Shown here piece after piece: positions 9,012 to 17,611 of a stretch of DNA of 64,000 bases (positions are counted from its first letter, which is position 1; each line of letters starts with the position of its first letter). Source of the stretch: an uncultured Oscillospiraceae bacterium (lineage in GTDB: Bacteria; Bacillota; Clostridia; Oscillospirales; Oscillospiraceae); contig CALWXJ010000054.1 in assembly GCA_944385475.1 (NCBI GenBank), forward strand, positions 62,001 through 126,000, in the 5' to 3' direction. A program made the position numbers and the translations under genes. The notes under the pieces were generated by a model. It had not been told where the DNA came from. It was given only the letters and a program-made list of their open reading frames with translations, and ran no database searches.

Positions 9012-10247
9012 TTATTCCTGGGCCAGGTGGGCCTTATGATAGACCTTCTTGCCCTTTTTGATGATGGCGCCCTCGCCGCAGCAGTCCTTGCAGGAGAATG
9101 TGGCTTCAATGTCAGCCACCTTCTGCCCGCAGACGGTGACGCCCCCCTGCTGCACCAGGCGCCGGGCCTCCCCCTTGGAGGCGGCCAGGCCGCATTTGAC
9201 AAGCAGGGTCAAAATATCGATCTTGCCATCTGGGGTAAAATCCTCCCGGCACAGCTCCGTACAGGGCATATGCTGGGAATCGCCGCTGCCGCCAAAGAGG
9301 GACCGGGCGGCCTCCTGGGCCTTTTCGGCCTCCTCCTCACCGTGAACCAGCTTGGTCAGTTCATAGGCCAGGATCTCCTTAGCGGTATTGAGCTGGCTGC
9401 CCTCCCACTTGTCCATCTCGTCAATCTGCTCCAGCGGCAGGAAAGTCAGCATCCGGATGCATTTTAAGACATCGGCGTCTCCCACGTTGCGCCAGTACTG
9501 ATAGAAGTCGAAAGGAGAGGTCTTGTTGGGATCCAGCCACACAGCGCCGGAGGCGGTCTTGCCCATCTTCTTGCCCTCGGAGTTCAAAAGCAACGTGATG
9601 GTCATGGCGTAGGCGTCCTTGCCCAGCTTTTTGCGGATGAGCTCCGTGCCTCCCAGCATATTGGACCACTGGTCGTCGCCGCCGAACTGCATGTTGCAGC
9701 CCACCGTCTGGAACATGTGGTAAAAGTCATAGGACTGCATGATCATATAGTTGAATTCCAGGAAGGAGAGGCCTTTTTCCATGCGCTGCTTGTAGCATTC
9801 TGCCCGAAGCATGTTGTTGACGGAAAAGCAGGCCCCCACTTCCCGAAGGAGCTCCACATAATTGAGCTTTAAAAGCCAGTCGGCGTTGTTGAGCATCATG
9901 GCCTTGCCATCACCGAACTCAATAAACCGCTCCATCTGCTTTTTAAAGCAGTCGCAGTTATGCTGGATCGTCTCCACAGTCATCATCTGACGCATATCAC
10001 TGCGGCCGGAGGGATCGCCCACCATGCCGGTACCGCCGCCGATGAGGGCAATGGGCCGGTTGCCCGCCTGCTGCAGCCTCTTCATGAGGCAAAGAGCCAT
10101 GAAGTGGCCTACATGCAGAGAATCCGCTGTGGGATCAAAGCCAATATAGAAGACGGCCTTTCCGTTATTCACCAGCTCCCGGATCTCTTCTTCATCCGTC
10201 ACTTGAGCAATCAGGCCCCGGGCCTTCAGTTCTTCGTAAATCTGCAT
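9012..10247 (-). CDS. tyrS: Tyrosyl-tRNA synthetase
   Basis: TyrS charges tRNA-Tyr. The 411-residue enzyme is class I: HVGH at 45-48 is the HIGH motif, KMGKT at 227-231 is the KMSKS loop, and GGGTGMVGDPSG at 70-81 and the QFGGDDQWSN segment belong to the tyrosine-specific core. A C-terminal S4 RNA-binding domain (about 345-405) follows. I take the ATG at 10247, because an AGGAGAG lies about 6 bases upstream; an ATG two codons earlier is too close to it. A T-box leader precedes the gene, so expression should rise when tRNA-Tyr is uncharged. Confidence 0.97.
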   Translation of the reverse strand: MQIYEELKARGLIAQVTDEEEIRELVNNGKAVFYIGFDPTADSLHVGHFMALCLMKRLQQAGNRPIALIGGGTGMVGDPSGRSDMRQMMTVETIQHNCDCFKKQMERFIEFGDGKAMMLNNADWLLKLNYVELLREVGACFSVNNMLRAECYKQRMEKGLSFLEFNYMIMQSYDFYHMFQTVGCNMQFGGDDQWSNMLGGTELIRKKLGKDAYAMTITLLLNSEGKKMGKTASGAVWLDPNKTSPFDFYQYWRNVGDADVLKCIRMLTFLPLEQIDEMDKWEGSQLNTAKEILAYELTKLVHGEEEAEKAQEAARSLFGGSGDSQHMPCTELCREDFTPDGKIDILTLLVKCGLAASKGEARRLVQQGGVTVCGQKVADIEATFSCKDCCGEGAIIKKGKKVYHKAHLAQE

Positions 10248-10259
10248 ATCCATCTCTCC

Positions 10260-10567
10260 TAAGCATACAAAAATGTGTGTCGAAACGGGATAAAAAACGC
10301 CCCCGTCCCGGCCGGGACAGAGGGCGAAAACAGGTTCGCGGTACCACCTCTGGTTCACCGCCTCCTCGCGGAAGACGGCCTCGTGCCGTGCCAACACACG
10401 GCGGCGCGATAACGGGCGCTCCCGGAGCACGCCTACTGGGTCCCTGCGGGCCGTTTGGGTGCCAGCTCCAAGGTGTATTCGCCGCCGTCCGCTCCCCCCT
10501 TTCCACCGTCCAGGGGCTCTCTTTGCAGCATCGTGGCGGGTACTGCTCCTCTTCCTCGCTGTATACG
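10260..10567 (-). promoter_or_regulatory. Tyrosine T-box leader of tyrS
   Basis: The leader has the T-box sequence AGAGGTGGTACCGCG (10351-10337). Its UGGU is complementary to the ACCA end of tRNA-Tyr. Farther upstream a GGTGGAA element and then GAATACACCTTGGAG place a UAC tyrosine codon (10477-10475) at the specifier position. The rho-independent terminator at 10326-10292 competes with the antiterminator. The leader starts about 7 bases after a consensus-like promoter. All the parts needed for tRNA-Tyr sensing are visible; the stem I fold itself I have not computed. Confidence 0.93.
10292..10326 (-). terminator. T-box regulated terminator before tyrS
   Basis: On the minus strand a GC-rich stem built round TCCCGG/CCGGGA with CGCCC/GGGCG ends is followed by TTTTTT. 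It overlaps the region where the T-box antiterminator must pair. Confidence 0.85.
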
Positions 10568-10573
10568 CCGTGT

Positions 10574-10602
10574 ATTTTAGCTGATTGGCGGAAAAAAGTC
10601 AA
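10574..10602 (-). promoter_or_regulatory. Sigma-A promoter of tyrS
   Basis: On the minus strand -35 TTGACT (10602-10597) and -10 TAAAAT (10579-10574) are exactly 17 bases apart. The T-box leader starts directly downstream. Confidence 0.85.
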
Positions 10603-10620
10603 CTGCTTTTCTTCCTGAGC

Positions 10621-11169
10621 TTATAAAAGAATAGTCAGACAGAGATCCGCCAAAAGGATCCCGGCCACCACCGGAGGCAGGGTACGACGCCACCGGAGGG
10701 ACATCTTGTCCGTCAATTTTTGAAAAAGGGGCTGCAGAATCAATAAAAACACCAGCCCTCCCAGTCCGAAGCGAATGGAGGGAGAAAGGGCGATCCGCCC
10801 TTGAAATTGAATGGTGTAGTCCACGTATGTCTGCCAAGGCCAGCTGCCCGTAATCCATTCTAAAAGATAGCTTGCCGCAAGCTCAATGGCAGTTGCCACC
10901 ACCATGCATCCAAAAAAGGTCAGCACGATCCGCGCCCACAGCGGGTTTTTTCCTTTTACAAAGCGCCCAAAGCACAATAAAAAGGCCAGTGCTCCAAATC
11001 CGTATACAGGGCAGTAGGGGCCAAACAGCACACCCCGATCGGAAAATCCCCAGCGGTAAACCACCACTTCCAAGAACACCTCATAGGCCCACCCGATCAC
11101 GGAATAGGCAAAAAACCACAGCACCCATGGGCCGAACCGATCCCAAAAACGATTCCAACGCTCTGACAT
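10621..11169 (-). CDS. CmpB-like putative ABC-transporter permease family membrane protein
   Basis: A 182-residue integral membrane protein with about five hydrophobic segments (about 14-34, 48-66, 80-105, 130-150, 160-180). The motif set FFAYSVIGWAYEV, RGVLFGPYCPVYGFG and ELAASYLLEWITG matches the family annotated as CmpB-like putative ABC permease (PF06541), common in Firmicutes and of unknown function. No ATPase partner lies nearby, so the transporter label is weak. It lies 12 bases after recN on the same strand, so it is probably the last gene of the long recN operon. Its stop lies close upstream of the tyrS promoter. Confidence 0.75.
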   Translation of the reverse strand: MSERWNRFWDRFGPWVLWFFAYSVIGWAYEVFLEVVVYRWGFSDRGVLFGPYCPVYGFGALAFLLCFGRFVKGKNPLWARIVLTFFGCMVVATAIELAASYLLEWITGSWPWQTYVDYTIQFQGRIALSPSIRFGLGGLVFLLILQPLFQKLTDKMSLRWRRTLPPVVAGILLADLCLTILL

Positions 11170-11181
11170 GGCATGTCTCCT

Positions 11182-12903
11182 TTACCCCTCTGACATTTTC
11201 TCTCCCTCTTTGGGATGGGTGCTCAAGGAACGGCGATAGGACTCCGCCCCGTCCAGCAGCTCTCCCGCGCTTTGCAGCAGCGCCTGCGTCACATGGCTGC
11301 CACCTGTGATCCTTGACAATTCCTGTTGGCGCTGGGCGCGGTCCAGTAAGAGAATTTTTGTAAAGGTTCTTCCCTTTACTTCTCCCTTTTCAACAGAAAA
11401 ATGCGTGTCTGCCATAGCGGCAATCTGAGGCAGATGCGTCACGCACAGCACTTGCTTACGACGGCTCACCTGCGCCAGTTTTTCCGCTACTTTTTGTGCA
11501 GCTCGCCCACTTACGCCGGTATCCACCTCATCAAAGACCAGCGTACCAATCTGCTCTTGTTCTGCCAGCACGTTTTTCAGCGCCAGCATGATTCGCGCCA
11601 GCTCACCGCCGGAGGCGATCTTGGCAATGGGGCGCAAATCCTCGCCGGCATTGGCGGACATCAAGAAGCGAACGCTATCGCAGCCGTCCGGAGTCGGCTC
11701 CTTTTTTTCAAACGCAATGGAAAAGCGGACCTTGTGCATATCAAGGTCCTCCAATTCCCGTCTGATACGCTCCTCCAAACGCTTGGCAGCGGCCCTTCGG
11801 GCCAGAGTCAGTGCCTCTCCCGCCTGGGCTACCGAGGCCTCTGCCTTTTTACATGCTTCCTTTAGAAAATGGAGGGTATCCTCCGCTGTCTCAATGGCAT
11901 CTAATTCTTCCCGGCATTCCTGAAGGTAAGCCAGCATGTCCTCCACCGTAGCGCCATACTTTTTCTTTAACCGGTACAGAAGATCGCTGCGGCTCTCCAC
12001 TGCATCCAGTTCTTCCGGGGAGAAGGAAAAGGCCTCCCGTTTGTCCCGGATGGTTTCTGCAAGGTCATACGCTTCACAGCGCAGATCCTCCAGTCTTTGA
12101 TATAACTGTGTTAAATCCTCTCCGAGATTTCGGATCCCATAGAGCGCCTCCTCCGCGCTCCGCAGAGCATCCACCGCTCCTCCGGAGTCCTCCCCTCCCC
12201 ACAGGCATTGCTCTGCCCCGGACAGGGCGGAGAGATACTTTTCCCCATTGCGCAGCAATTCCCGGCGCTGCGCCAGGTCCTCTTCCTCCCCCGGGACCAA
12301 TTCCGCCCGTTCCAGTTCACCGATCTGAAACTGGAGGCTGTCGATACGGCGGGCTTTTTCCGCCTCATCCATTTGGAGTTGCCCCATCTGCCTTCGCAAG
12401 TCAGAAAGGACCTGATATGCGCTTTGGTAGCGCCCCAGTTCCTCCTCCGTGCGGCCAAAGCGATCCAGATACCCCACATGCTGCTCCTCATCCATCAAAG
12501 CCGCACTTTCGTGTTGGCCGTGAATGTTCAAAAGCCCAGAGCCGATCCGCCGCAGTTGCGCCACCGTCAGTGGGCGGCCATTGGCCCGACAGATATTTTT
12601 CCCGTCAACCGTGATCTCCCGCTGAAGAAGCAGGCTTCCATCCTCATCCGGGTGGATCCCGCACTCTGCAAGGCCAGGCAGATCCTCCGGCACACGGGAA
12701 AACACAGCACTGACAAATCCACGCTCCGCTCCCGTCCGGATGAGCTCCCGGGAAGTGCGTCCCCCCAGTACAGCGCCCAGAGCATCGATCACAATGGACT
12801 TGCCGGCGCCGGTTTCGCCTGTAAGGACATTGAATCCCGGGCGAAAGGCAATATCTGCCTCCTCGATCACCGCGATATTTTCAATGTGCAGAACATCCAG
12901 CAT
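11182..12903 (-). CDS. recN: DNA repair ATPase RecN
   Basis: RecN is an SMC-like ATPase recruited early to double-strand breaks. The 573-residue protein has Walker A GETGAGKS at 29-36, long coiled-coil arms between about 150 and 370, the signature region KIASGGELARIMLALK, and Walker B in GTLVFDEVDTGVSG. The C-terminal LCVTHLPQIAAMAD segment is the usual His switch. It follows argR with 34 bases between. In many Firmicutes argR and recN sit side by side at the end of the nusB-xseAB-ispA-dxs cluster, as here. Confidence 0.97.
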   Translation of the reverse strand: MLDVLHIENIAVIEEADIAFRPGFNVLTGETGAGKSIVIDALGAVLGGRTSRELIRTGAERGFVSAVFSRVPEDLPGLAECGIHPDEDGSLLLQREITVDGKNICRANGRPLTVAQLRRIGSGLLNIHGQHESAALMDEEQHVGYLDRFGRTEEELGRYQSAYQVLSDLRRQMGQLQMDEAEKARRIDSLQFQIGELERAELVPGEEEDLAQRRELLRNGEKYLSALSGAEQCLWGGEDSGGAVDALRSAEEALYGIRNLGEDLTQLYQRLEDLRCEAYDLAETIRDKREAFSFSPEELDAVESRSDLLYRLKKKYGATVEDMLAYLQECREELDAIETAEDTLHFLKEACKKAEASVAQAGEALTLARRAAAKRLEERIRRELEDLDMHKVRFSIAFEKKEPTPDGCDSVRFLMSANAGEDLRPIAKIASGGELARIMLALKNVLAEQEQIGTLVFDEVDTGVSGRAAQKVAEKLAQVSRRKQVLCVTHLPQIAAMADTHFSVEKGEVKGRTFTKILLLDRAQRQQELSRITGGSHVTQALLQSAGELLDGAESYRRSLSTHPKEGEKMSEG

Positions 12904-12937
12904 ATGACGCCTCTCCTCCCCTGGCCGTGGTGGTCCG

Positions 12938-13387
12938 TCAGATCATCTTTTTAATTTCAGAGCACAGCTCCCGGGCAGACTCCATGTCCCGCAAAAGCAA
13001 ATACGCAGTGTCATCTCCTGCCAGTGTCCCAATAAGATTGGGCATGTCCATCTTGTCGAGGGCGGAGCAGGCGCCGGAGGCGAGGCCCGGCATGGTCTTG
13101 ATCACCACGATATTTTGTGCCCAGTCCACGCTGATGACACACTCCCGGAAAATCGTACGCAGGCGGTCTGCAAAATTCAGCTCTGTCCGGTTGCCGGATA
13201 CCGCGTAACGGTATACCCCCTGTCCCACAGGCTCCTTGATCAGATGCAGCTGCTTGATATCCCGGGAAATGGTGGCCTGGGTGCTGCGGATTCCCTTTTC
13301 CCGCAGCCGGTCCAGGAGCTGCTCCTGCGTCTCGATATTTTCCCGGGAAATGATCTCTAAAATTTGCGTCTGTCGGTCATTTTTCAT
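12938..13387 (-). CDS. argR: Arginine repressor ArgR
   Basis: ArgR senses arginine and controls its synthesis and breakdown. The 149-residue protein has the N-terminal winged helix with TQATISRDIKQL at 36-47 as recognition region, then the C-terminal oligomerisation and arginine-binding domain with GLASGACSALD and GTLAGDDT, whose aspartates bind the ligand. Its start overlaps the nadK stop by 4 bases (ATGA), so translation is coupled. No arginine genes are in the window, so its targets lie elsewhere. Confidence 0.97.
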   Translation of the reverse strand: MKNDRQTQILEIISRENIETQEQLLDRLREKGIRSTQATISRDIKQLHLIKEPVGQGVYRYAVSGNRTELNFADRLRTIFRECVISVDWAQNIVVIKTMPGLASGACSALDKMDMPNLIGTLAGDDTAYLLLRDMESARELCSEIKKMI

Positions 13388-14262
13388 TTATTCAAACCTC
13401 CTGGCAGCATTTTTCGGGCAAAGATCTCGCAAAAGCTGGTCTGCGTCAGCCGGACCAGCTGCGTCGTATGCTTGCTGCGGCGGATCACCACCTGATCCTC
13501 CGCCCGCAGGGGGAAGCCCCGGCTTTCATCCACAAACAGGTATACCGGCTTTCGTCCGTTGCGCTCCAGCTCCACAGTCAGCAGATGCTCCGGAGAGATA
13601 ACATAGGAGGAAAAGCGCATGCTGTGGTTACAAATGGGACAGATCACCATGGCCGGAGCAGTGGGCTCCACCACAGGGCCCCCGGCAGAAAACGAGTAGG
13701 CGGTGGATCCGGTGGGCGTGGCAATAATGACGCCATCTCCATCCACCTTCGCCAAATGATGCCCATCCGATGTGATTTTCAGATGGATCACATGGGAGAT
13801 GGCACCTTCACGGATCACCGCGTCATTGAGCCCCATATTGGTGTAGATCTGGCGGCCTTCTCTTTGGACAGACACGTCCAGCATCATACGCCGCTCCACG
13901 GCAAAGTTCCAGTCCTTCAGCTTCTGTAACGAGGAGACTTCACCGGCCTCCAGCTCAGCTACAAAGCCCAGTCCTCCCATATTGATGCCCAAGATGGGAA
14001 CTTTGTTCAAAGCCGCCAGCTTGGCAAGGTGTAAAATCGTGCCGTCCCCCCCAAAGGTGATGAGAAGGTCCGCTCCCCGCAACTCACTTGTCAGGGGTTT
14101 GGCCCCCGCTTTTGTCAGCGCCTCATCCTTTTGATCCTTGAAAGGAGAGCAGATCACTGTGGAAAACCCCATGCTCTTCAGCATCTCCTCCGCAGCACGG
14201 GTAACGCGCAGGCCAAGATCCCGGGATGGATTGGGGCAGAGAATGATTTTTTTCCCGCTCAT
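13384..14262 (-). CDS. nadK: NAD kinase
   Basis: NadK phosphorylates NAD to NADP. The 292 residues show the GGDGT motif at 71-75 with the catalytic Asp, the LNDAVIREG segment (NE/D-type substrate contact) and PTGSTAYSFSAGGP, the glycine-rich conserved core. The gene overlaps tlyA upstream and argR downstream by 4 bases each, a typical translationally coupled run in this operon. Confidence 0.97.
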   Translation of the reverse strand: MSGKKIILCPNPSRDLGLRVTRAAEEMLKSMGFSTVICSPFKDQKDEALTKAGAKPLTSELRGADLLITFGGDGTILHLAKLAALNKVPILGINMGGLGFVAELEAGEVSSLQKLKDWNFAVERRMMLDVSVQREGRQIYTNMGLNDAVIREGAISHVIHLKITSDGHHLAKVDGDGVIIATPTGSTAYSFSAGGPVVEPTAPAMVICPICNHSMRFSSYVISPEHLLTVELERNGRKPVYLFVDESRGFPLRAEDQVVIRRSKHTTQLVRLTQTSFCEIFARKMLPGGLNK

Positions 14263-15083
14263 ATATGCTCCCCCTGTCCATGTTCTTGCAGCGTCTGATG
14301 CGACGCCTCCACCAACGCCTTCAAATCCGGCTCTATGGATGCTTTGGTACTTTTCTCCAGGTAGCCCAGGTATTCGATATTTCCCTCCGGCCCCCGGATG
14401 GGGGAAAATGTCACCCCCAGGACCGCAAAGCCCGCCTCCTGCGCATGGTAGAAGAAATGCTCCAGAACCTCCTGGTGCACAGCAGGGTCCCGCACCACGC
14501 CCTTTTTCCCCACCTTTTCTCTCCCGGCTTCAAATTGGGGCTTGATGAGGCAGGCCACATGTCCCTCTTCTTTCAAAAGTCCGTAAAGAGGCGGCAGGAT
14601 CAGCTTCAAGGAGATAAAGCTCACATCCACAGAGGCAAAATCCAGCACATCCGGAATCTGCTGACGTGTCAAATAGCGGGCATTGGTCCGCTCCAGGCAC
14701 ACCACCCGGGGATCCTCCCGCAGTTTCCAGGCCAGCTGTCCATATCCCACATCCACAGCGTAAACCCTGGAGGCGCCGTTTTGCAGCATGCAATCTGTAA
14801 ATCCCCCCGTGGAAGCGCCGATATCGGCGCATACTGCGCCCCGCAGCACAATGGGGAACTCCGCCATGGCCTTTTCCAGCTTCAATCCCCCCCGGCTGAC
14901 ATAGCGCAGGGTATTGCCCCGGATCTCCACCTGAGCATCTTCTGAAACGGCAGTACCGGGCTTGTCCACCCGGCGTCCGTCCACAAACACAAGGCCGCTC
15001 ATAATGGTGGCCTGTGCCCTCTGGCGGCTCTCCTGAAGGCCCTTTTCCACCAGCAGCACATCCAATCTTATTTTACTGCTCAC
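14259..15083 (-). CDS. tlyA: TlyA family rRNA methyltransferase (YqxC)
   Basis: TlyA proteins 2'-O-methylate rRNA (C1409 in 16S and C1920 in 23S RNA in mycobacteria); the old label haemolysin is not supported by mechanism. The 274 residues comprise an N-terminal S4 domain (4-65), the SRGGLKLE linker, and an FtsJ/RrmJ-type fold with the S-adenosylmethionine loop DIGASTGGFTD at 87-97. The segment LIKPQFEAGREKVGKKGVVRD is typical. The start overlaps the end of dxs by 11 bases. Substrate in this organism is inferred from the family. Confidence 0.93.
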   Translation of the reverse strand: MSSKIRLDVLLVEKGLQESRQRAQATIMSGLVFVDGRRVDKPGTAVSEDAQVEIRGNTLRYVSRGGLKLEKAMAEFPIVLRGAVCADIGASTGGFTDCMLQNGASRVYAVDVGYGQLAWKLREDPRVVCLERTNARYLTRQQIPDVLDFASVDVSFISLKLILPPLYGLLKEEGHVACLIKPQFEAGREKVGKKGVVRDPAVHQEVLEHFFYHAQEAGFAVLGVTFSPIRGPEGNIEYLGYLEKSTKASIEPDLKALVEASHQTLQEHGQGEHI

Positions 15084-16932
15084 CTCTCAGCGCCTCCCGT
15101 ACCGATGCTGCGATCCCCGAGGCATCCAGGCCGAAACGATGCTCCAGCTCCGCCACGGATCCTTCGCCGGCAAAGGTCTCATCCAAATTTTTCAGGATTA
15201 CACGCCGACCTTCCTGCCCTGTTTCCGCAAGCCAGGCTGCCAGCTGCTCCCCCAGGCAGCCGGAACGAAAGCAGTCCTCGATCACCATCAGCGGCACCTT
15301 GGCGGTACGCAGAGGGGACAGTTCCTCCAGGGGCAGGGGAGCTATCTGATTGAGTTTCCATACGCCGGCGCGAATCCCCGCCTTCCCCAGCTCTTCTGCC
15401 GCGCCCAATGCCTCGTTGACTAAGATCCCGTATGTCAAGAGGGTGATATCCCCTCCTTCCCGCAGGCAGACAGCCCCGCGGGAGGAGGTGTCCGCCTGGA
15501 AAGCCCCCTCACCCCCCCGGGGATAGCGCACCGCCACAGGGCCCTGGATCTCAAATAAAGCCCGGCGCAGCATATGCCGCAGTTCCACGAAATCAGAGGG
15601 GCACAAAACCGTAAAGCCCGGGATACCGGATAAATATTGAACATCAAAGCAGCCGTGGTGGGTCTCTCCATCGGAACCCACCAGGCCCGCCCGATCCACT
15701 CCAAGGACCACATGGAGTTTTTGCAGGGCCACATCATGGATCAGCTGGTCGTATCCCCGCTGCAAAAAAGTAGAGTACACGGCGAAAACCGGGATAAGCC
15801 CCTCCTTCGCCATGCCCGCAGCCATGGAAACCCCGTGTCCTTCCGCGATGGCCACATCAAAAAACCGCTGGGGGAACTGGGCAGCAAAGGGAGAAAGGCC
15901 GGTACCACCCGCCATGGCGGCAGTAATGGCACACACCCGCTTATCCTGAGATGCGCAGGTGCAAAGGGCCTTCCCAAACATGCCGGAAAACGTCTCTCCT
16001 CCCGGGTGACGCAGAAGGCCCGTCTCAGGATCAAAGGGGGCTACGCCATGAAAACGACCGGGATCCTTCTCCGCAGGAGCATACCCTTTGCCCTTTACTG
16101 TATTGACGTGTACCACCACGGGCCCCTGCAGTTCCCTGGCCCAGGTGAGTACATCGCACAACCGGGGCAAGTCATGCCCGTCCACCGGGCCCAGGTAGGT
16201 AAAGCCCATATCCTCAAAAAGCGTGCTGCCGGGCCACAGCGTCTTCTTTAAAAACGTTTTGATCTGATGATTGAAACGGTAGAGCCGGTTTTCCATGGGG
16301 TGGCGCCCGAAGAGGCTCCGGTACCATTTTTTGAAATGATAGTAGGCCGGTTTGGACCGCAGATCCGCCAAATGGGCATTCATGCCCCCCACATTGGCGT
16401 TGATGGACATCCCGTTGTCGTTTAAAATCACGATCAGCGGCTCCCCCGAGGCGCCGGCGTTATTCAGCCCCTCATAGGCCAGACCGCCGGTCAATGCGCC
16501 ATCACCGATCAGCGCCAAAACCTGATAATCTTTGCTCTGTAAAGTTCTTGCCCTTGCCATTCCAAGCGCCACGGAAACGGAATTGGACGCATGGCCGGCA
16601 ATAAAAGCATCATGGACACTCTCCTTCGGTTTTGGAAAACCGGAGAGGCCGTCTAATTGCCGCAGTGTAGAAAAAAGGGACTGGCGGCCTGTCAGGGCCT
16701 TATGGACATAGCACTGGTGTCCCACGTCAAACACCAGGCGGTCCCGGGAGGTATCAAATACCCGGTGAATGGCCACTGTCAATTCCACAGCTCCCAAGTT
16801 GGAGGCCAGATGTCCCCCTGTCCGGCTCACATTTTCCACCAGAAACTGCCGCAACTCCTCACAGAGCTGCGGCAGTTGATCTTGAGGCAATGCCTTTACA
16901 TCCTCAGGTGAGTGAATGGTTTCTAAGATCAC
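15073..16932 (-). CDS. dxs: 1-deoxy-D-xylulose-5-phosphate synthase
   Basis: Dxs makes the first intermediate of the MEP isoprenoid pathway from pyruvate and glyceraldehyde 3-phosphate, using thiamine diphosphate. The 619 residues carry HLASNLGAVELT at 41-52, the GDGALTGG cofactor motif at 143-150, and the transketolase-like domain with VAIAEGHGVSMAAGMA. It lies downstream of the DUF21-like oapA candidate, 33 bases away, and upstream of tlyA. ispA, dxr, ispG and uppS are in the same window, so much of the isoprenoid route is encoded here. Confidence 0.97.
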   Translation of the reverse strand: MILETIHSPEDVKALPQDQLPQLCEELRQFLVENVSRTGGHLASNLGAVELTVAIHRVFDTSRDRLVFDVGHQCYVHKALTGRQSLFSTLRQLDGLSGFPKPKESVHDAFIAGHASNSVSVALGMARARTLQSKDYQVLALIGDGALTGGLAYEGLNNAGASGEPLIVILNDNGMSINANVGGMNAHLADLRSKPAYYHFKKWYRSLFGRHPMENRLYRFNHQIKTFLKKTLWPGSTLFEDMGFTYLGPVDGHDLPRLCDVLTWARELQGPVVVHVNTVKGKGYAPAEKDPGRFHGVAPFDPETGLLRHPGGETFSGMFGKALCTCASQDKRVCAITAAMAGGTGLSPFAAQFPQRFFDVAIAEGHGVSMAAGMAKEGLIPVFAVYSTFLQRGYDQLIHDVALQKLHVVLGVDRAGLVGSDGETHHGCFDVQYLSGIPGFTVLCPSDFVELRHMLRRALFEIQGPVAVRYPRGGEGAFQADTSSRGAVCLREGGDITLLTYGILVNEALGAAEELGKAGIRAGVWKLNQIAPLPLEELSPLRTAKVPLMVIEDCFRSGCLGEQLAAWLAETGQEGRRVILKNLDETFAGEGSVAELEHRFGLDASGIAASVREALRGEQ

Positions 16933-16965
16933 GACGCGCCTCCATATACCCGCGAATCCAGGGCT

Positions 16966-17532
16966 TCAAAAATGAAAGACATGCAAGAAGCGTCCGGCCA
17001 GATAGACCACCCGGGTGCTTTGCTTGATGGCCACCGGCTTTCCAAGGGCTTTTCCCCCAATGGTAAGGCCGGAGATCAGAGCCGTAACCCCCACAGAGAG
17101 CAAAACGGTATGAATATTCAGTGCCTGCTGCAGTCTCAGTACGATCACGGCAGAGGTGGTGCCGCTGACAATGCCGCAGATATCCCCCACCACGTCGTTG
17201 CAGACACTGGAGACTCGGCTGGCATTATTGAGCAGCATCAGCGACTCCTTGGCGCCTTTTTCCCCGTGAGCCGCCATGGAGTGAAACGGGCGGGGGTCCG
17301 CCGCAGTGACGGCCACGCCGATAATATCAAATAAAATGCCAAGGGCAATGAACAGGATCAAAATGAAAAGTGCCACGGCTGTACCCGCCCCAGATAAAAC
17401 GGACTCTGACACCAGCCCCAGCACTGCCGAAATACAAACTGCCATCCCGAATGCGGTGACGGCCCAGCGGGTACCAGAGGAGGCCTCCCCTCGCTTTTGC
17501 TTTTTCCCCCGCTGTTTTGCGTGTTCCTTCAA
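16966..17532 (-). CDS. oapA: OLE-associated membrane protein OapA (DUF21-like)
   Basis: A 188-residue protein with a basic N-terminus and three or four membrane segments (about 23-48, 50-78, 118-135, 142-160). Between them lies NDVVGDICG with D113 and D117, a DxxxD motif. OapA of Bacillus halodurans is a small DUF21-like membrane protein that binds OLE RNA, and its DxxxD motif is needed for function. The position between the OLE RNA candidate and dxs is the classical one. The start is a TTG at 17532 with AGGAGG 7 bases upstream. Database searches may also return CorB/CNNM-like labels from the DUF21 resemblance. The family assignment leans on both motif and context. Confidence 0.85.
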   Translation of the reverse strand: MKEHAKQRGKKQKRGEASSGTRWAVTAFGMAVCISAVLGLVSESVLSGAGTAVALFILILFIALGILFDIIGVAVTAADPRPFHSMAAHGEKGAKESLMLLNNASRVSSVCNDVVGDICGIVSGTTSAVIVLRLQQALNIHTVLLSVGVTALISGLTIGGKALGKPVAIKQSTRVVYLAGRFLHVFHF

Positions 17533-17546
17533 AAAGATTCCTCCTG

Positions 17547-17564
17547 AGGGCGCCGGTGCGCCCT
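17547..17564 (-). promoter_or_regulatory. Hairpin touching the oapA ribosome binding site
   Basis: AGGGCGC and GCGCCCT form a 7-bp stem with a 4-base loop, ending one base before the AGGAGG (17545-17540) of the TTG-initiated oapA. It may modulate translation or mark the boundary after the OLE RNA. Confidence 0.45.
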
Positions 17565-17611
17565 GCCCCTGATTTCCCCATGGAGAACTGGAAAAAAGGG
17601 GAATTTTTTAA

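Noticed and set aside
10277..10618. A 113-codon plus-strand frame across the T-box leader
   Set aside because: It is antisense to a well-supported regulatory RNA and has no start signal or likeness to a protein.
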